Notes under the pieces: generated by a model
The model's input: the letters and a program-made list of their open reading frames with translations, nothing else
Told to the model about the DNA's origin: nothing
The model's database searches: none
Shown here: in pieces, positions 1-12,776 of the stretch
How the letters are laid out: every line of letters begins with the position of its first letter
How positions within the stretch are numbered: position 1 is the first letter of the stretch
Source: Pseudoxanthomonas suwonensis 11-1
Lineage (GTDB): Bacteria > Pseudomonadota > Gammaproteobacteria > Xanthomonadales > Xanthomonadaceae
NCBI RefSeq assembly: GCF_000185965.1
Contig: NC_014924.1
Location: 3,224,001-3,288,000, forward strand
Direction of reading: 5' to 3'
Length of the DNA stretch: 64,000 nt
Translations under genes and position numbers: made by a program

Positions 1-61
1 AGGTGCGGATTGTAGCCAAGCGTGGTGACATGGCGCGTACAGATCGCTCCCAGGAGGCCCC

Positions 62-727
62 ATGGCCCGCTCCCGCATCCTTACCCTCGCCCTGCCCCTG
101 CTGCTGGCCATGCCGGCGGCCTGGGCCGCGGAGGACATCAGCAAGGTCAACGGCAGCATCGAGGTTTCCGCCGGCAAGGCGTACGGCGAGCTGGAAACCG
201 TCAACGGCAGCGTGGTCATCGGCGAAGGTGTCGAGACCGGCGATGCCAGCACCGTGAACGGCAGCATCAAGGTCGGCGCCAACGCCAAGGTCGGCGGCCT
301 GGAGACGGTCAACGGCGCGATCCGCGTCGGCCGCAACGTGGAAACGCGCGGCGGCATCGAGACCGTCAACGGCGGCGTGTTCGTCGACCGCGGCAGCACG
401 GTCGGCGGCAACGTCGAGACCGTCAACGGCGCCATCGGCCTGGTCGAGACCCGCGTCCGCGGCGACGTCGAAACCGTCAACGGCGATGTCACCGTCGGCA
501 TCGGCTCGGTGGTCGGCGGCGGCATCAGGATCAGCCGAAGCTCCGGCTGGTTCCAGTCCGCACCCAAGCGCAAGCCGCGCGTGGTGCTCGGCCCGCGCGC
601 CGTGGTCGAAGGTCCGCTGAGGTTCGAGCGCGAAGTGCGCCTGTACATCCACCGCACCGCCCGCAGCGGCCAGATCACCGGTGCCGAGCCGGTCGTGTTC
701 GATACCGATACCGCGCCGGAAGAGTGA
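62..727 (+). CDS. Secreted beta-solenoid-like repeat protein, unknown function
   Basis: 221 aa. Residues 1-22 form a signal peptide ending in a run like AAWA|AE, so the protein is exported. Residues 27-150 carry seven repeats of 18-19 residues that each start V-N-G and mostly follow E-T, with alternating hydrophobic and small residues. This pattern resembles short beta-helix proteins (bactofilin or DUF4097-like), which is inference from periodicity only. No catalytic motif is visible. The C-terminal 60 residues are non-repetitive and basic. A strong AGGAGG at 52-57 supports this ATG. The M28 peptidase follows 70 bases downstream with what looks like its own promoter. A periplasmic scaffold or adhesin-like role is possible but unproven. 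Confidence 0.75.
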   Translation: MARSRILTLALPLLLAMPAAWAAEDISKVNGSIEVSAGKAYGELETVNGSVVIGEGVETGDASTVNGSIKVGANAKVGGLETVNGAIRVGRNVETRGGIETVNGGVFVDRGSTVGGNVETVNGAIGLVETRVRGDVETVNGDVTVGIGSVVGGGIRISRSSGWFQSAPKRKPRVVLGPRAVVEGPLRFEREVRLYIHRTARSGQITGAEPVVFDTDTAPEE

Positions 728-767
728 ACGTGGGGCGCCGCAGCCGCGGCGCGCTTGCCTATAGAAT

Positions 768-797
768 CGGGACTCCGCTGTCCGCGAGGGAGTCCCG
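768..797 (+). promoter_or_regulatory. Interrupted palindrome between -10-like box and start codon
   Basis: Two perfect 9-base arms, CGGGACTCC (768-776) and GGAGTCCCG (789-797), flank a 12-base spacer and end exactly at the ATG at 798. The downstream arm contains the GGAG of the ribosome binding site. A TAGAAT -10-like box lies at 762-767. If transcription starts upstream, the arms would hide the RBS in a hairpin. If it starts about 774, they would act as a DNA operator instead. Confidence 0.45.
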
Positions 798-2522
798 ATG
801 TTCCGCAAGTCCCTGATCGGCGTCGCCGTTGGCGCGCTCCTGCTGGCCGGTTGCGGCAGGCAGGCCGAAGAAACCACGGCTGCAACGCCCGATGCGAATG
901 CCAACGTCCCGGCACCCACGTCGGACCATCCGTTCGAGGCGGCGATCACCGCCGACGATTTCGCCGAACTGACCCGCACCCTGGCCTCGGACGAGTTCGA
1001 GGGCCGCGGCCCCGGCTCGGTCGGCGAGGAGCGCACGGTCGAGTACATCCGCGCGCAGATGCAGCGCATCGGCCTGCAGCCGGGCAACGGCGACAGCTTC
1101 TTCCAGGAAGTGCCGATGGTGGAGACCACCGCCGATCCGGCCACCCGCCTGTCGATCAAGACCGGTGACGAGGCCATGGACCTGGCCTTCGGTCCGGACA
1201 TGGTGGTCGGCACCCGCACCGGCGAGCAGCAGGTCTCGGTGCGCGACAGCGAGATGGTGTTCGTCGGCTACGGCGTGGATGCGCCGGAGCGCGACTGGAA
1301 CGACTACGCCGGCCAGGACTGGAGCGGCAAGACCGTGGTGATGTTCGTCAACGACCCGGGCTTCCACACCAACGACGGGAAGCTGTTCGACGGCCGCAAG
1401 ATGACCTACTACGGCCGCTGGACCTACAAGTTCGAGGAAGCCGCGCGCAAGGGCGCGGCCGCCGCGCTGATCGTCCACGACACCGCCGGCGCCAGCTATG
1501 GCTGGGACGTGGTGAAGAACTCCTGGTCCGGCCCGCAGTACGACCTGCCCTCCGCCGACGATCCGGATCCGCGCCTGCCGGTGCAGGGCTGGATCACCGC
1601 CGACGTGGCCCGCAAGCTGTTCTCCTCCGCTGGCCTGGACCTGGACGAGGCCTACCGCACCGCCAGCAAGCCGGGCTTCAAGCCGGTGCCGCTGAAGGCC
1701 AGGCTTTCGGTCGACCTCAACAGCACCAGCACCCGCAAGACCTCGCGCAACGTGGTCGGCGTGCTGCCGGGCAGCAGCCGTGCCGACGAGGCCGTGCTGT
1801 ACATGGCCCACTGGGACCACCTCGGCAAGCACGAGGGTGAGGGCGACACGATCTACAACGGTGCCGTCGACAACGCCACCGGCGTGGCCGGCATCCTCGA
1901 GATCGCCGAGGCCTTCGCCGCGCAGGAACAGCGCCCGGAGCGTTCGGTGGTGTTCCTCGCCGTGACCCTGGAGGAATCCGGCCTGCTGGGCTCCAAGTAT
2001 TACGTGGCCCACCCGACCTTCCCGCTGGAGAAGATCGCCGGCGTGATCAACCTCGACGCCATGTCGGTCGGCGGCCGCTCGCGCGACTTCGTGGTCACCG
2101 GCTACGGCAGCTCGGAGCTGGAGGACATCCTCAAGCCGATCGCCACCATGCAGGGCCGCCAGCTGCAGGAAGAAGGCTCGGTGCAGAGCGGCTTCTACTT
2201 CCGCTCCGACCACTTCAACTTCGCCAAGGCCGGCGTGCCGGCGCTGTACGCCAAGGGCGGCAGCGACCTGGTCGAGGGCGGCAAGGCGGCCGGCAAGGCC
2301 GCGTCCGACGACTACGCCTCGCGCTACCACGCCCCGACCGACGAGTTCAGCGAGGACTGGAAGCTCGACGGCGTGGTCGAGGACCTGGAAGCCCTGTACG
2401 GCGTCGGCCGCGAACTGGCCGCGGGCGACCGCTGGCCAAACTGGTACGAAGGCAATCCCTTCAAGGCGACCCGCGACCGCATGATGCAGGCCCGCCAGCC
2501 GGCCACTCCCGCCGCGCAGTAA
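798..2522 (+). CDS. M28 family zinc aminopeptidase lipoprotein
   Basis: 574 aa. The N-terminus is a lipoprotein signal with lipobox LLAGC (Cys19), so the enzyme is probably anchored in the outer membrane facing the periplasm. A protease-associated-type insert spans roughly residues 100-250. The M28 catalytic domain follows, with the expected metal and catalytic residues in order: HWDHLG near 338, DNATG near 358, EESG near 391, NLDAMS near 418 and a late His in YHAPTDEF near 511. This fits a co-catalytic di-zinc aminopeptidase that trims peptides, as in the family generally. The substrate is not predictable. A strong rho-independent terminator closes the unit at 2551-2580. The start is fixed by the lipobox distance and GAGGGAG just upstream. 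Confidence 0.93.
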   Translation: MFRKSLIGVAVGALLLAGCGRQAEETTAATPDANANVPAPTSDHPFEAAITADDFAELTRTLASDEFEGRGPGSVGEERTVEYIRAQMQRIGLQPGNGDSFFQEVPMVETTADPATRLSIKTGDEAMDLAFGPDMVVGTRTGEQQVSVRDSEMVFVGYGVDAPERDWNDYAGQDWSGKTVVMFVNDPGFHTNDGKLFDGRKMTYYGRWTYKFEEAARKGAAAALIVHDTAGASYGWDVVKNSWSGPQYDLPSADDPDPRLPVQGWITADVARKLFSSAGLDLDEAYRTASKPGFKPVPLKARLSVDLNSTSTRKTSRNVVGVLPGSSRADEAVLYMAHWDHLGKHEGEGDTIYNGAVDNATGVAGILEIAEAFAAQEQRPERSVVFLAVTLEESGLLGSKYYVAHPTFPLEKIAGVINLDAMSVGGRSRDFVVTGYGSSELEDILKPIATMQGRQLQEEGSVQSGFYFRSDHFNFAKAGVPALYAKGGSDLVEGGKAAGKAASDDYASRYHAPTDEFSEDWKLDGVVEDLEALYGVGRELAAGDRWPNWYEGNPFKATRDRMMQARQPATPAAQ

Positions 2523-2550
2523 ACCTGCAAGAACGCACACACAAACAAAA

Positions 2551-2580
2551 GGCCGGTCGCGCAAGCGGCCGGCCTTTTTT
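2551..2580 (+). terminator. Rho-independent terminator of M28 peptidase gene
   Basis: GGCCGGTCGC, loop GCAA, GCGGCCGGCC, then six T. The stem is 10 bp with one G-T wobble and a stable GNRA tetraloop. It lies 28 bases after the stop codon. Confidence 0.93.
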
Positions 2581-2804
2581 GTGTCATCCGTCCTCCGCCT
2601 AGTATGCGCCACCGCGCCAGGACGTCCGAACCGGGCAAGCATCCAGCGGATCCACTGGGCTGTCCCTGCATTGCAAAGGTGAGTGGCTCCATCGACGCTT
2701 CCTGCTTCCGAGGTCAGCGTGGCAATGCGATCCCGGGTCTCGAAGCCGAACGCCGGCCGCGCAAGCTGCCGGCTTTTCCGGCAATGCCGGTCGCACGCAC
2801 CCTA

Positions 2805-2856
2805 CGAGTTACGAATTACGAATTCCCAATCACCAATCACGAATCCCCAATCCCAA
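2805..2856. repeat. Short degenerate AATC-type intergenic repeat
   Basis: Near-tandem 8-9 base units (ACGAATTACGAATTC, then CCAATCACCAATC and GAATCCCCAATCCC). The same motif in reverse orientation recurs at 38820-38849 in this window. Such strings are common between genes in xanthomonads. The rest of 2582-2856 shows no convincing gene. Confidence 0.6.
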
Positions 2857-2890
2857 CGCAAACGGCGACCCGGTAGGGTCGCCGTTTGCG
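2857..2890 (-). terminator. Perfect 15-bp hairpin after tRNA-fMet
   Basis: CGCAAACGGCGACCC and its exact complement are separated by the 4-base loop GGTA. It lies directly 3' of the tRNA-Met gene on the minus strand. There is only a weak T tract beyond it, so it may act as a terminator or as a 3'-processing and stability stem for the tRNA transcript. Confidence 0.7.
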
Positions 2891-2899
2891 TGCATGGAT

Positions 2900-2976
2900 T
2901 GGTAGCGGGGGCAGGATTTGAACCTGCGACCTTCGGGTTATGAGCCCGACGAGCTGCCAGACTGCTCCACCCCGCA
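2900..2976 (-). tRNA. tRNA-fMet (CAT), initiator
   Basis: 77 nt with the CCA end encoded. Three G-C pairs stack in the anticodon stem below loop CTCATAA, and the acceptor end is unpaired at 1:72. Both are initiator hallmarks. Here the unpaired ends are U1 and U72 rather than the C1-A72 of E. coli. It follows the 5S gene in the same direction after a terminator-like hairpin, so it may be read with the rRNA operon or separately. Confidence 0.96.
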
Positions 2977-3039
2977 CCGGGGTAACTGGCGGCCGGTAGC
3001 CTTGGGGCTGCCGGCATGGACATGGGGTGTATGTCCGGG

Positions 3040-3073
3040 AAAAGAAGAAGCCCCCAGCGCTTGCTGGGGGCTT
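3040..3073 (-). terminator. Terminator after 5S rRNA
   Basis: AAGCCCCCAGC, loop GCTT, GCTGGGGGCTT (3048-3073). On the minus strand it is followed by a pyrimidine-rich CTTCTTCTTTTCCC tract. It ends the rRNA operon or attenuates into the initiator tRNA gene. Confidence 0.85.
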
Positions 3074-3085
3074 CCGGGATAAAAC

Positions 3086-3199
3086 CCTGGCGATGACCTA
3101 CTCTCGCATGGGAGACCCACACTACCATCGGCGCTGTTGCGTTTCACTTCCGAGTTCGGGATGGGATCGGGTGGTTCCACAACGCTAATTTCACCAGGG
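3086..3199 (-). rRNA. rrf: 5S rRNA
   Basis: The minus strand reads CCTGGTGAAATTAGCG at the 5' end and includes the conserved CCCATCCCGAACTCGGAAG segment and GCGAGAGTAGG near the 3' end. It lies about 125 bases downstream of 23S in the normal bacterial order. Ends are estimated to within a few bases. Confidence 0.95.
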
Positions 3200-3324
3200 A
3201 GACGGTTGGAGCGTGCTGGTGTCCCGTGAACGGGTACCGCACCGTCTCGCATAAGTACTTGTGATGTAGTGAGCGGCGGATGGCTATCGACGTTGTCGTC
3301 GAGTCCAAGGCCACTTGAGGTTAT

Positions 3325-6205
<2,881 letters not shown>

Positions 6206-6422
6206 ACCCCAAGTCGCCTCGGGGTCGCCTGTGCCCGGGGGTACAAATCCCGGACGCGAATTGCAACGACTCAATTTTTAGGGACTTTCGTCCCCGCCTT
6301 AGCCTCAACGACACGTCGAGATAGTCATCTCAAACGCTCGCTACATCACAAGTTTTAAAAGAACACGTACCAGGCCTCAACGCCCGATGCGTATATCAAG
6401 ATGTGCGCTCTAACATCCAGAG

Positions 6423-6499
<77 letters not shown>

Positions 6500-6517
6500 A
6501 AAGATCGATTACTCATT

Positions 6518-6593
6518 TGGTGGAGCCTGTCGGGATCGAACCGACGACCCCCTGCTTGCAAAGCAGGTGCTCTCCCAGCTGAGCTAAGGCCCC
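6518..6593 (-). tRNA. tRNA-Ala (TGC)
   Basis: 76 nt with encoded CCA, GGGGCCT acceptor, anticodon loop TTTGCAA and T-loop TTCGATC. It is the spacer tRNA closest to 16S and is 18 bases from tRNA-Ile, so the two are co-processed. Confidence 0.97.
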
Positions 6594-6687
6594 TTGAAGG
6601 GACTCGCCTGGCCGCCCGTTGGCTGACCAGGAACTCTGAATGCAGGAAACTTGTGAGGACGCCCGACAGGACGATGCTGTCTTGCTC

Positions 6688-8233
<1,546 letters not shown>

Positions 8234-8388
8234 AAACTGCAATGCCCTAAGGCATAAAGCTTTTAGCTGCAGAAGTCCTACCCAGCTACGAATCGCTTGC
8301 TTAAAGCAATTGACTTGTTGCTGTTAAAACGTCTGCAAGATGGACAGTCATCCTTCCTGCAGGCGTCCGCACAAATTTCCTGCGCACA

Positions 8389-8402
8389 TTCTCAAAGAGC
8401 CT
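8389..8402 (-). promoter_or_regulatory. boxA-like antitermination site in rrn leader
   Basis: The minus strand reads GGCTCTTTGAGAA, matching the rrn boxA pattern GCTCTTT(A/G)A. It lies in the roughly 220-base leader between the promoters and 16S. It is expected to recruit NusB-S10 for processive rRNA transcription, by family knowledge. Confidence 0.6.
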
Positions 8403-8448
8403 CGGAGTCGGCCTCAGCGCCTTCCTCCGTGTCCCGACGTTTCCGTCG

Positions 8449-8520
8449 AGGTGAGCCGCTCATTCTGGCAGCTCGTTTTCGTTTCGTCAACCCCTCGTGA
8501 GGAGGAAGTTTTCGAACCGC
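8449..8520 (-). repeat. Promoter-bearing direct repeat, copy proximal to 16S
   Basis: An approximately 70-base segment (about 8449-8520) is repeated with a few mismatches at about 8549-8620. Shared blocks are GAGGTGAGCCGC, ATTCTGGCAGCTCGTTT and GAGGAAGTTTTCGAACC (or AAGAGGAAGTTTTCGAACC). Each copy holds one rRNA promoter, so the promoter multiplied by tandem duplication. Confidence 0.85.
8462..8490 (-). promoter_or_regulatory. rrn promoter, nearest to 16S
   Basis: Minus strand: TTGACG (-35), 17-base spacer, CAGAAT (-10) preceded by an extended TGC element. A GC-rich discriminator follows, as in growth-rate and ppGpp-controlled rRNA promoters. Confidence 0.75.
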
Positions 8521-8562
8521 CTCGCTTCGTGGCCAAGGCCGCTTCAGCGAGGTGAGCCGCAC

Positions 8563-8591
8563 ATTCTGGCAGCTCGTTTCGGCTTCGTCAA
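8563..8591 (-). promoter_or_regulatory. rrn promoter, middle copy
   Basis: Minus strand: TTGACG, 17-base spacer, CAGAAT with TGC extension and discriminator GTGCGGC. It is almost identical to the copy 101 bases downstream in the direction of transcription. Confidence 0.75.
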
Positions 8592-8661
8592 CACCTCGTT
8601 AAGAGGAAGTTTTCGAACCCCTCACCGGAGCGCCGAAGCGTTCCTGGTGAGCGAGCCGCCC

Positions 8662-8689
8662 AGTATAGGCGACTTCCGTAAAACCGCAA
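8662..8689 (-). promoter_or_regulatory. rrn promoter, distal copy
   Basis: Minus strand: TTGCGG, 16-base spacer, TATACT, then GGGCGGC discriminator and GCTCACC as in the other two. It is more diverged from the pair downstream. It lies 120 bases from the end of the CysG-like gene, which points the same way. Confidence 0.7.
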
Positions 8690-8808
8690 GTACTTCGTGA
8701 AGAAGCGACCCCGTTTCCGGACCCCTCGAACAACTCGGTGAGTCGTCGGGAGGGCGCGCATTGTGCGCCGGCGTGAGGGATTTGGGAAGTACCTGAATAG
8801 GGAAATTT

Positions 8809-9786
8809 TCAGGAAATTTTCATCGGCACCCCGGGGATGCGCCGGAAAGCCACGCCAGCATTGGCGCAGGCCGCCTTTACGGCCTCGATTTCGCGGCCTG
8901 CCTGGCTCTCTACATATAGATAGACGACACGCTCGCCTTCGCCCGCGTGCCTGGCGGCCCGCTCCGCAGCCTCGTCGGCGGAAGCCACGTCCACCCGGCT
9001 GGCATCGCGCCGGGCCGGTTCCAGCGCATCCTCGCGCACACCGGGACCGACCAGGATCAGGTCGGCCTCGTTGAGTGCCCTCAGCGCGCGCAGGGTAAGG
9101 AGATCGGGCTCCACGGCGGCGATGGCGGACACGCTGCCCTGTACCGCGCCCCGCACACCAGCGGCAACGAGTTCGGCTAGGAAGGTGGCTTCCAGTGCAC
9201 CAGGGTCGCCGGCCACCGCATCCAGGCGGCCGTCGAGGATGGTCTCGAACCAGCGCCGACGCAGGGAAAGGTCCGGCAAGGCCGTGCGGATGCGTTCGCG
9301 GTGCCGGGCGAACAGGCCGGCCAGGGCACCGGTCGCCGGATCCAGCAGGGTTTCCAGCCGCTCGCGGATACGGCGCGCCAGCATCGGCGCCGCGCCGGCG
9401 GAGGAAATGGCCACCACCAGCGGGGACCGGTCCACGACCGCGGGCACCTGGTAGGTGGACAGGGCCGCGTCGTCGACCACGTTGATCAGGCGCCGGCGGC
9501 GTCCGGCCTCGGCGGCCAGTCCCGCATTGAAGGCGTGGTCGTCGGTAGCGGCGACCACCAGCCAGACCCCGTCCAGCCAGGCGGGGTCGAAGTCGCCCTG
9601 CATGCAGGTGATGCGGCCTTCGTCCACCGCCGCCTGGATGTCGGGATGGCCGATGTCGCGGGTATGCAGGCGCACGTCGGCGCCGGCGCGCAGCAGCGCG
9701 GCGATCTTGCGCGCAGCCACCTCGCCTCCCCCGACCACGAGCACCTCGCGCCCGGCCAGGTCGGCAAACAACGGGTACAGCCCCAT
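8809..9786 (-). CDS. cysG: CysG-like precorrin-2 dehydrogenase/ferrochelatase with vestigial methyltransferase tail
   Basis: 325 aa. Residues 1-200 match the N-terminal half of siroheme synthase: VLVVGGGEVAARK is the NAD-binding loop, and SSAGAAPMLARRIRE is the helical part that oxidises precorrin-2 and inserts iron. The following 110 residues align only with the first part of the SUMT (uroporphyrinogen methyltransferase) domain. The SAM-binding GAGPGDP loop is reduced to a stretch like VEPDLLTL, the KGGDP motif is missing, and the protein stops at VPG. About 130 residues of a full 457-aa CysG are absent, so methylation must be done elsewhere. ATG at 9786 is preferred because GLYPLFADL begins the family and GGGAG lies upstream. 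Likely last gene of the hemH unit. Confidence 0.88.
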   Translation of the reverse strand: MGLYPLFADLAGREVLVVGGGEVAARKIAALLRAGADVRLHTRDIGHPDIQAAVDEGRITCMQGDFDPAWLDGVWLVVAATDDHAFNAGLAAEAGRRRRLINVVDDAALSTYQVPAVVDRSPLVVAISSAGAAPMLARRIRERLETLLDPATGALAGLFARHRERIRTALPDLSLRRRWFETILDGRLDAVAGDPGALEATFLAELVAAGVRGAVQGSVSAIAAVEPDLLTLRALRALNEADLILVGPGVREDALEPARRDASRVDVASADEAAERAARHAGEGERVVYLYVESQAGREIEAVKAACANAGVAFRRIPGVPMKIS

Positions 9787-9852
9787 CCGGTCTTCTCCCT
9801 GGATCGTCAGCCGCATCCTCGCCCGCGGGCCGGGCGGTGTCGATGCCGGGGA

Positions 9853-10707
9853 TCAGCCGCCGGCGGCGAGGAAGCGCCCGAGCGCGGCGGCCACCGCCTC
9901 CGGCATATCCATGTGCAGGTGGTGGCCGCCATCGAGCACGGTCACCGCGGCCTGCGGCACGACGGCCAGGCGGGCGGCGCGCATCTGCTCGGTGAAGTAC
10001 GGCTGGGCGCGGCGCGCATGGACCACGTGCAGCGGGCATTCCAGCGCGCGCAGCAGGGCCTGGACCTGGACCTCGGTCATGCGCTGGGCGCCGGGCAGGG
10101 TCAGGCGCGGGTCGCTGCTCCAGACGTGGCCGCCCTCGACCGCATGCGTACCCCGCTCCACCAGCAGGCGCGCGGCGTGCTCGGCCATCGGGCTGGCCTG
10201 CAGGCGCGCGCGCACTGCCACCTCCAGTTCCGGGAACACCCGCAGCGAGCGACCGCGGCGGGCCCGCGCAGCGCCGACGGCCTGGTGCAGGCGTGCCGGT
10301 GCGGCATCGGCTTCCTCGGCCAGCGGGCCCAGGTTCTCGATCAGGGCCAGGCGCTCCACCCGCTGCGGCTGGGCAACCGCCACCAGCGAGGCGACCGCGG
10401 CGCCCATGGAATGGCCGAGGAGGGCGAAGCGCTCCCAGCCCAGCGCATCGGCCACGTCCAGGACCGCGTGCACGTAGGTGGCAAGCACGTATTCGGCACC
10501 GGGCGGCAGGTGCGCGCTGCGGCCGTGGCCGGGCGAATCCAGCAGGACCAGGTCCAGCGGCGGCAGGTGCGGCAGCAGCGGCAGGAAGCTGGCCGCGTTG
10601 TCCAGCCAGCCATGCAGGGCGATGACCTTCGGCGCGCCGGGGCGCTCGATCCGCAGCGCCGCCAGCGGACCGATGGTGGCCGGCAGCGTGACCTCGACCG
10701 GCGTCAT
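9853..10707 (-). CDS. Alpha/beta hydrolase
   Basis: 284 aa, cytoplasmic. Family signatures are the oxyanion region [10 protein letters not shown] near residue 35, LDSPGHGRS, the nucleophile elbow GHSMG near residue 98, and the late GGHHLHMD carrying the catalytic His. It resembles serine hydrolases of the epoxide-hydrolase/BioH superfamily. The substrate is unknown. Its start overlaps the hemH stop by ATGA, which implies translational coupling and co-expression with haem synthesis. A CysG-like gene follows 66 bases later. It is not the BioH of this window, which lies at 39784-40548. Confidence 0.88.
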   Translation of the reverse strand: MTPVEVTLPATIGPLAALRIERPGAPKVIALHGWLDNAASFLPLLPHLPPLDLVLLDSPGHGRSAHLPPGAEYVLATYVHAVLDVADALGWERFALLGHSMGAAVASLVAVAQPQRVERLALIENLGPLAEEADAAPARLHQAVGAARARRGRSLRVFPELEVAVRARLQASPMAEHAARLLVERGTHAVEGGHVWSSDPRLTLPGAQRMTEVQVQALLRALECPLHVVHARRAQPYFTEQMRAARLAVVPQAAVTVLDGGHHLHMDMPEAVAAALGRFLAAGG

Positions 10708-11666
10708 TCCACCTTGCCGGCCGCGCAGCGCACGAGCCGGGCCAGGGCCGCGGCGTGTTCCGGCGCGTCGTTGAGGCAGGGGATGTAGCGCAGCTGGCCG
10801 CCCTTGGATTCGAAGTGCTCGGCAAGTCCGAGGGCCACTTCCTCCAGGGTCTCGATGCAGTCGACCGCGAAACCCGGGCAGACCACGTCGACCTCGCGCA
10901 CGCCGGCGGCGGCGAGGCGGTCGAGCTCGCCCTGTGTGGAGGGCTCGAGCCAGCGCTCGCGGCCGAAGCGCGACTGGTAGGCCATCGACCACTGGCCCGG
11001 CTCCAGTCCGGCCGAGGCGGCGATCGCCTCGGCGCTGGCGACGCAGCGCTGCGGGTAGGGATCGCCGTTGTCGGCCACGCGCTGTGGCAGGCCATGGAAG
11101 GAGAACAGCAGGTGCCGGCCACTACCGCCCTGCTGGCGATGGCTGCGGATGGTCGCGGCCATGGCCTCGACCCAGGCCGGATCGACCGAGTAGTCCTCGA
11201 TCAGGGTCACGTCCATGCCCTGGGTCTCGGCGGCGACCACGTCGGCGACCGAAGCCGTGGTGGTGGTCGAGTACTGCGGGTAGAGCGGCAGGATCACCAG
11301 GCGGCGCACGCCTTCCTGGCGCAGGTCGCGCAGCAGCCGGCGCAGGGCCGGTTCGCCATAGCGCATCGCCGGCAGGACCTTCCATTCGGGAATCGCCGCC
11401 TGCATGCGTTCGGCCAGGCGCCGGGTGTAGACCATCAGCGGCGAGCCCTCGGGCAGCCACACCTTGGCGTAGTTGGCCGCCGAACGCGGACCACGCAGCG
11501 GCAGGATCAGGCCATGGAGCAGCGGCTTCCACAGGATGGCGGGGATCGACACCACCCGCGGGTCGCCGAGGAACTCGGCCAGGTAACGGCGAACGGCCGG
11601 CGCGGTGGGCGCTTCGGGCGTGCCAAGGTTGACCACCAGCAGGGTGGTTGCAGCGTCGGTGTCCAT
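10704..11666 (-). CDS. hemH: Ferrochelatase
   Basis: 320 aa. It inserts ferrous iron into protoporphyrin IX, the last step of haem b synthesis, at the cytoplasmic membrane face. The N-terminus reads [12 protein letters not shown], typical of ferrochelatases. The conserved SFHGLPQR with the metal-binding His is near residue 190, and [14 protein letters not shown] carries the conserved Glu near residue 265. The length matches the family. ATG at 11666 (MDTDAATT) is chosen because the preceding frame is non-conserved. The gene heads an apparent operon with an alpha/beta hydrolase and a siroheme enzyme, so both iron-tetrapyrrole branches sit together. Confidence 0.97.
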   Translation of the reverse strand: MDTDAATTLLVVNLGTPEAPTAPAVRRYLAEFLGDPRVVSIPAILWKPLLHGLILPLRGPRSAANYAKVWLPEGSPLMVYTRRLAERMQAAIPEWKVLPAMRYGEPALRRLLRDLRQEGVRRLVILPLYPQYSTTTTASVADVVAAETQGMDVTLIEDYSVDPAWVEAMAATIRSHRQQGGSGRHLLFSFHGLPQRVADNGDPYPQRCVASAEAIAASAGLEPGQWSMAYQSRFGRERWLEPSTQGELDRLAAAGVREVDVVCPGFAVDCIETLEEVALGLAEHFESKGGQLRYIPCLNDAPEHAAALARLVRCAAGKVE

Positions 11667-11809
11667 GGCGTCGTATTCTGACAGACGCGCGCAGGGCGGG
11701 CCCGGAACGCTGCGTGCAGCGGCCATGGCGCGCCTCAGGCGCGATTCATTGCCGCGAATCCAATCTCCGGGCGAGCGCGGCCGCCGGCCGCACCCCTGCG
11801 GAGTAAACG

Positions 11810-12688
11810 ATGTCGCATCTGAGCAAGTTCCTGCTGCCCCTCCTTTTGCTGGTTGCCGCGCCCGCCGTGGCCGGTCCGGAGGAAGACGCACGGGCACGCG
11901 AGGCGGTGCGCGTCCTCGACGAGATCCAGAAGATCCCCGAGCAGTCGATCCCGGACAAGCTGCTGGACGAGGCCAAGGCGATCGTCGTCATCCCCGACAC
12001 GATCAAGGCCGGCCTGGTGATCGGCGGCCGTCGCGGCCATGGCCTGATGTCGGTGAAGACCCCGGACGGCACCTGGTCCAACCCGGTGTTCGTGACCCTC
12101 ACCGGCGGCAGCATCGGCTTCCAGGCCGGCGTGCAGTCCTCGGACATCGTCCTGGTATTCCGCAACGACCGCAGCCTGGACAACGTGGTCAACGGCAAGT
12201 TCACCCTGGGCGCGGACGCCGCCGTGGCCGCCGGCCCGGTCGGCCGCAACGCCGCCGCCGCCACCGACGGCCAGCTCAAGGCCGAGATCTGGTCCTGGTC
12301 GCGCGCCCGCGGCCTGTTCGCCGGCGTGGCCCTGGACGGCGCCGCGCTGCGCATCGACAACAAGGCCCAGGCCGAGGTCTACGGCTCCACCACCACCCCG
12401 CGCATGGTCTTCGAGGACCGCGCGCCCGCGCCGGCGGGCAACGCCATCGTGGCCTTCCGCGACCAGCTCGAGGAAGCCACCTACAACGCGCGCCTGACCC
12501 GCGGCACTTCCGGCCAGGCCCCGGTGGCCACCAGCGGCCGGGTCACCATCCCGAACCAGCAGCCGGAACCGCAGGTGCAGACCCAGGGCGTGCAGCCGCT
12601 GCCGGCGCCGCCGGTCACCGGCCCGGCGCCGACCCAGGGTTTCGAGCCGGTGGACGACACCGTGCGCAGCGAGCCGCTGCCCTACTGA
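11810..12688 (+). CDS. SYLF (Ysc84-like) lipid-binding domain protein
   Basis: 292 aa. A signal peptide spans 1-21, so the product is periplasmic. Residues 30-190 show the SYLF/Ysc84 pattern: a helical start ([13 protein letters not shown]), [25 protein letters not shown], then [19 protein letters not shown] and a Gly/Ala-rich core. In eukaryotes this domain binds phosphoinositides; its bacterial role is unclear. The last 70 residues are Pro/Gln-rich and probably disordered. GCGGAG precedes the ATG. It stands alone between hemH (divergent) and tatA. Confidence 0.88.
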   Translation: MSHLSKFLLPLLLLVAAPAVAGPEEDARAREAVRVLDEIQKIPEQSIPDKLLDEAKAIVVIPDTIKAGLVIGGRRGHGLMSVKTPDGTWSNPVFVTLTGGSIGFQAGVQSSDIVLVFRNDRSLDNVVNGKFTLGADAAVAAGPVGRNAAAATDGQLKAEIWSWSRARGLFAGVALDGAALRIDNKAQAEVYGSTTTPRMVFEDRAPAPAGNAIVAFRDQLEEATYNARLTRGTSGQAPVATSGRVTIPNQQPEPQVQTQGVQPLPAPPVTGPAPTQGFEPVDDTVRSEPLPY

Positions 12689-12776
12689 GCCGCCTGAACA
12701 GGCGGCACCCGCGGCCCGCCGTGCATGGCCGGCTGCGTTATCCTGTCCACCACTGACATGAACTTGTGAGCAAGCC

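Noticed and set aside
199-490. Regular GAGACCGTCAACGGC repeats considered as CRISPR or IS trace
   Set aside because: They are codons of the V-N-G protein repeat in an intact frame.
759-2642. Long open frame on the minus strand opposite the M28 gene
   Set aside because: It is an antisense shadow of a GC-rich gene, has no family motif, and the sense protein has all catalytic residues.
9853-10707. bioH assignment for the alpha/beta hydrolase behind hemH
   Set aside because: The real BioH is in the biotin operon at 39784-40548; this one is tied to hemH.
8588-11122. Long minus frame spanning hemH to the rrn promoters
   Set aside because: Out of frame with three recognisable genes on the same strand and made of Arg/Ala/Pro-rich sequence.
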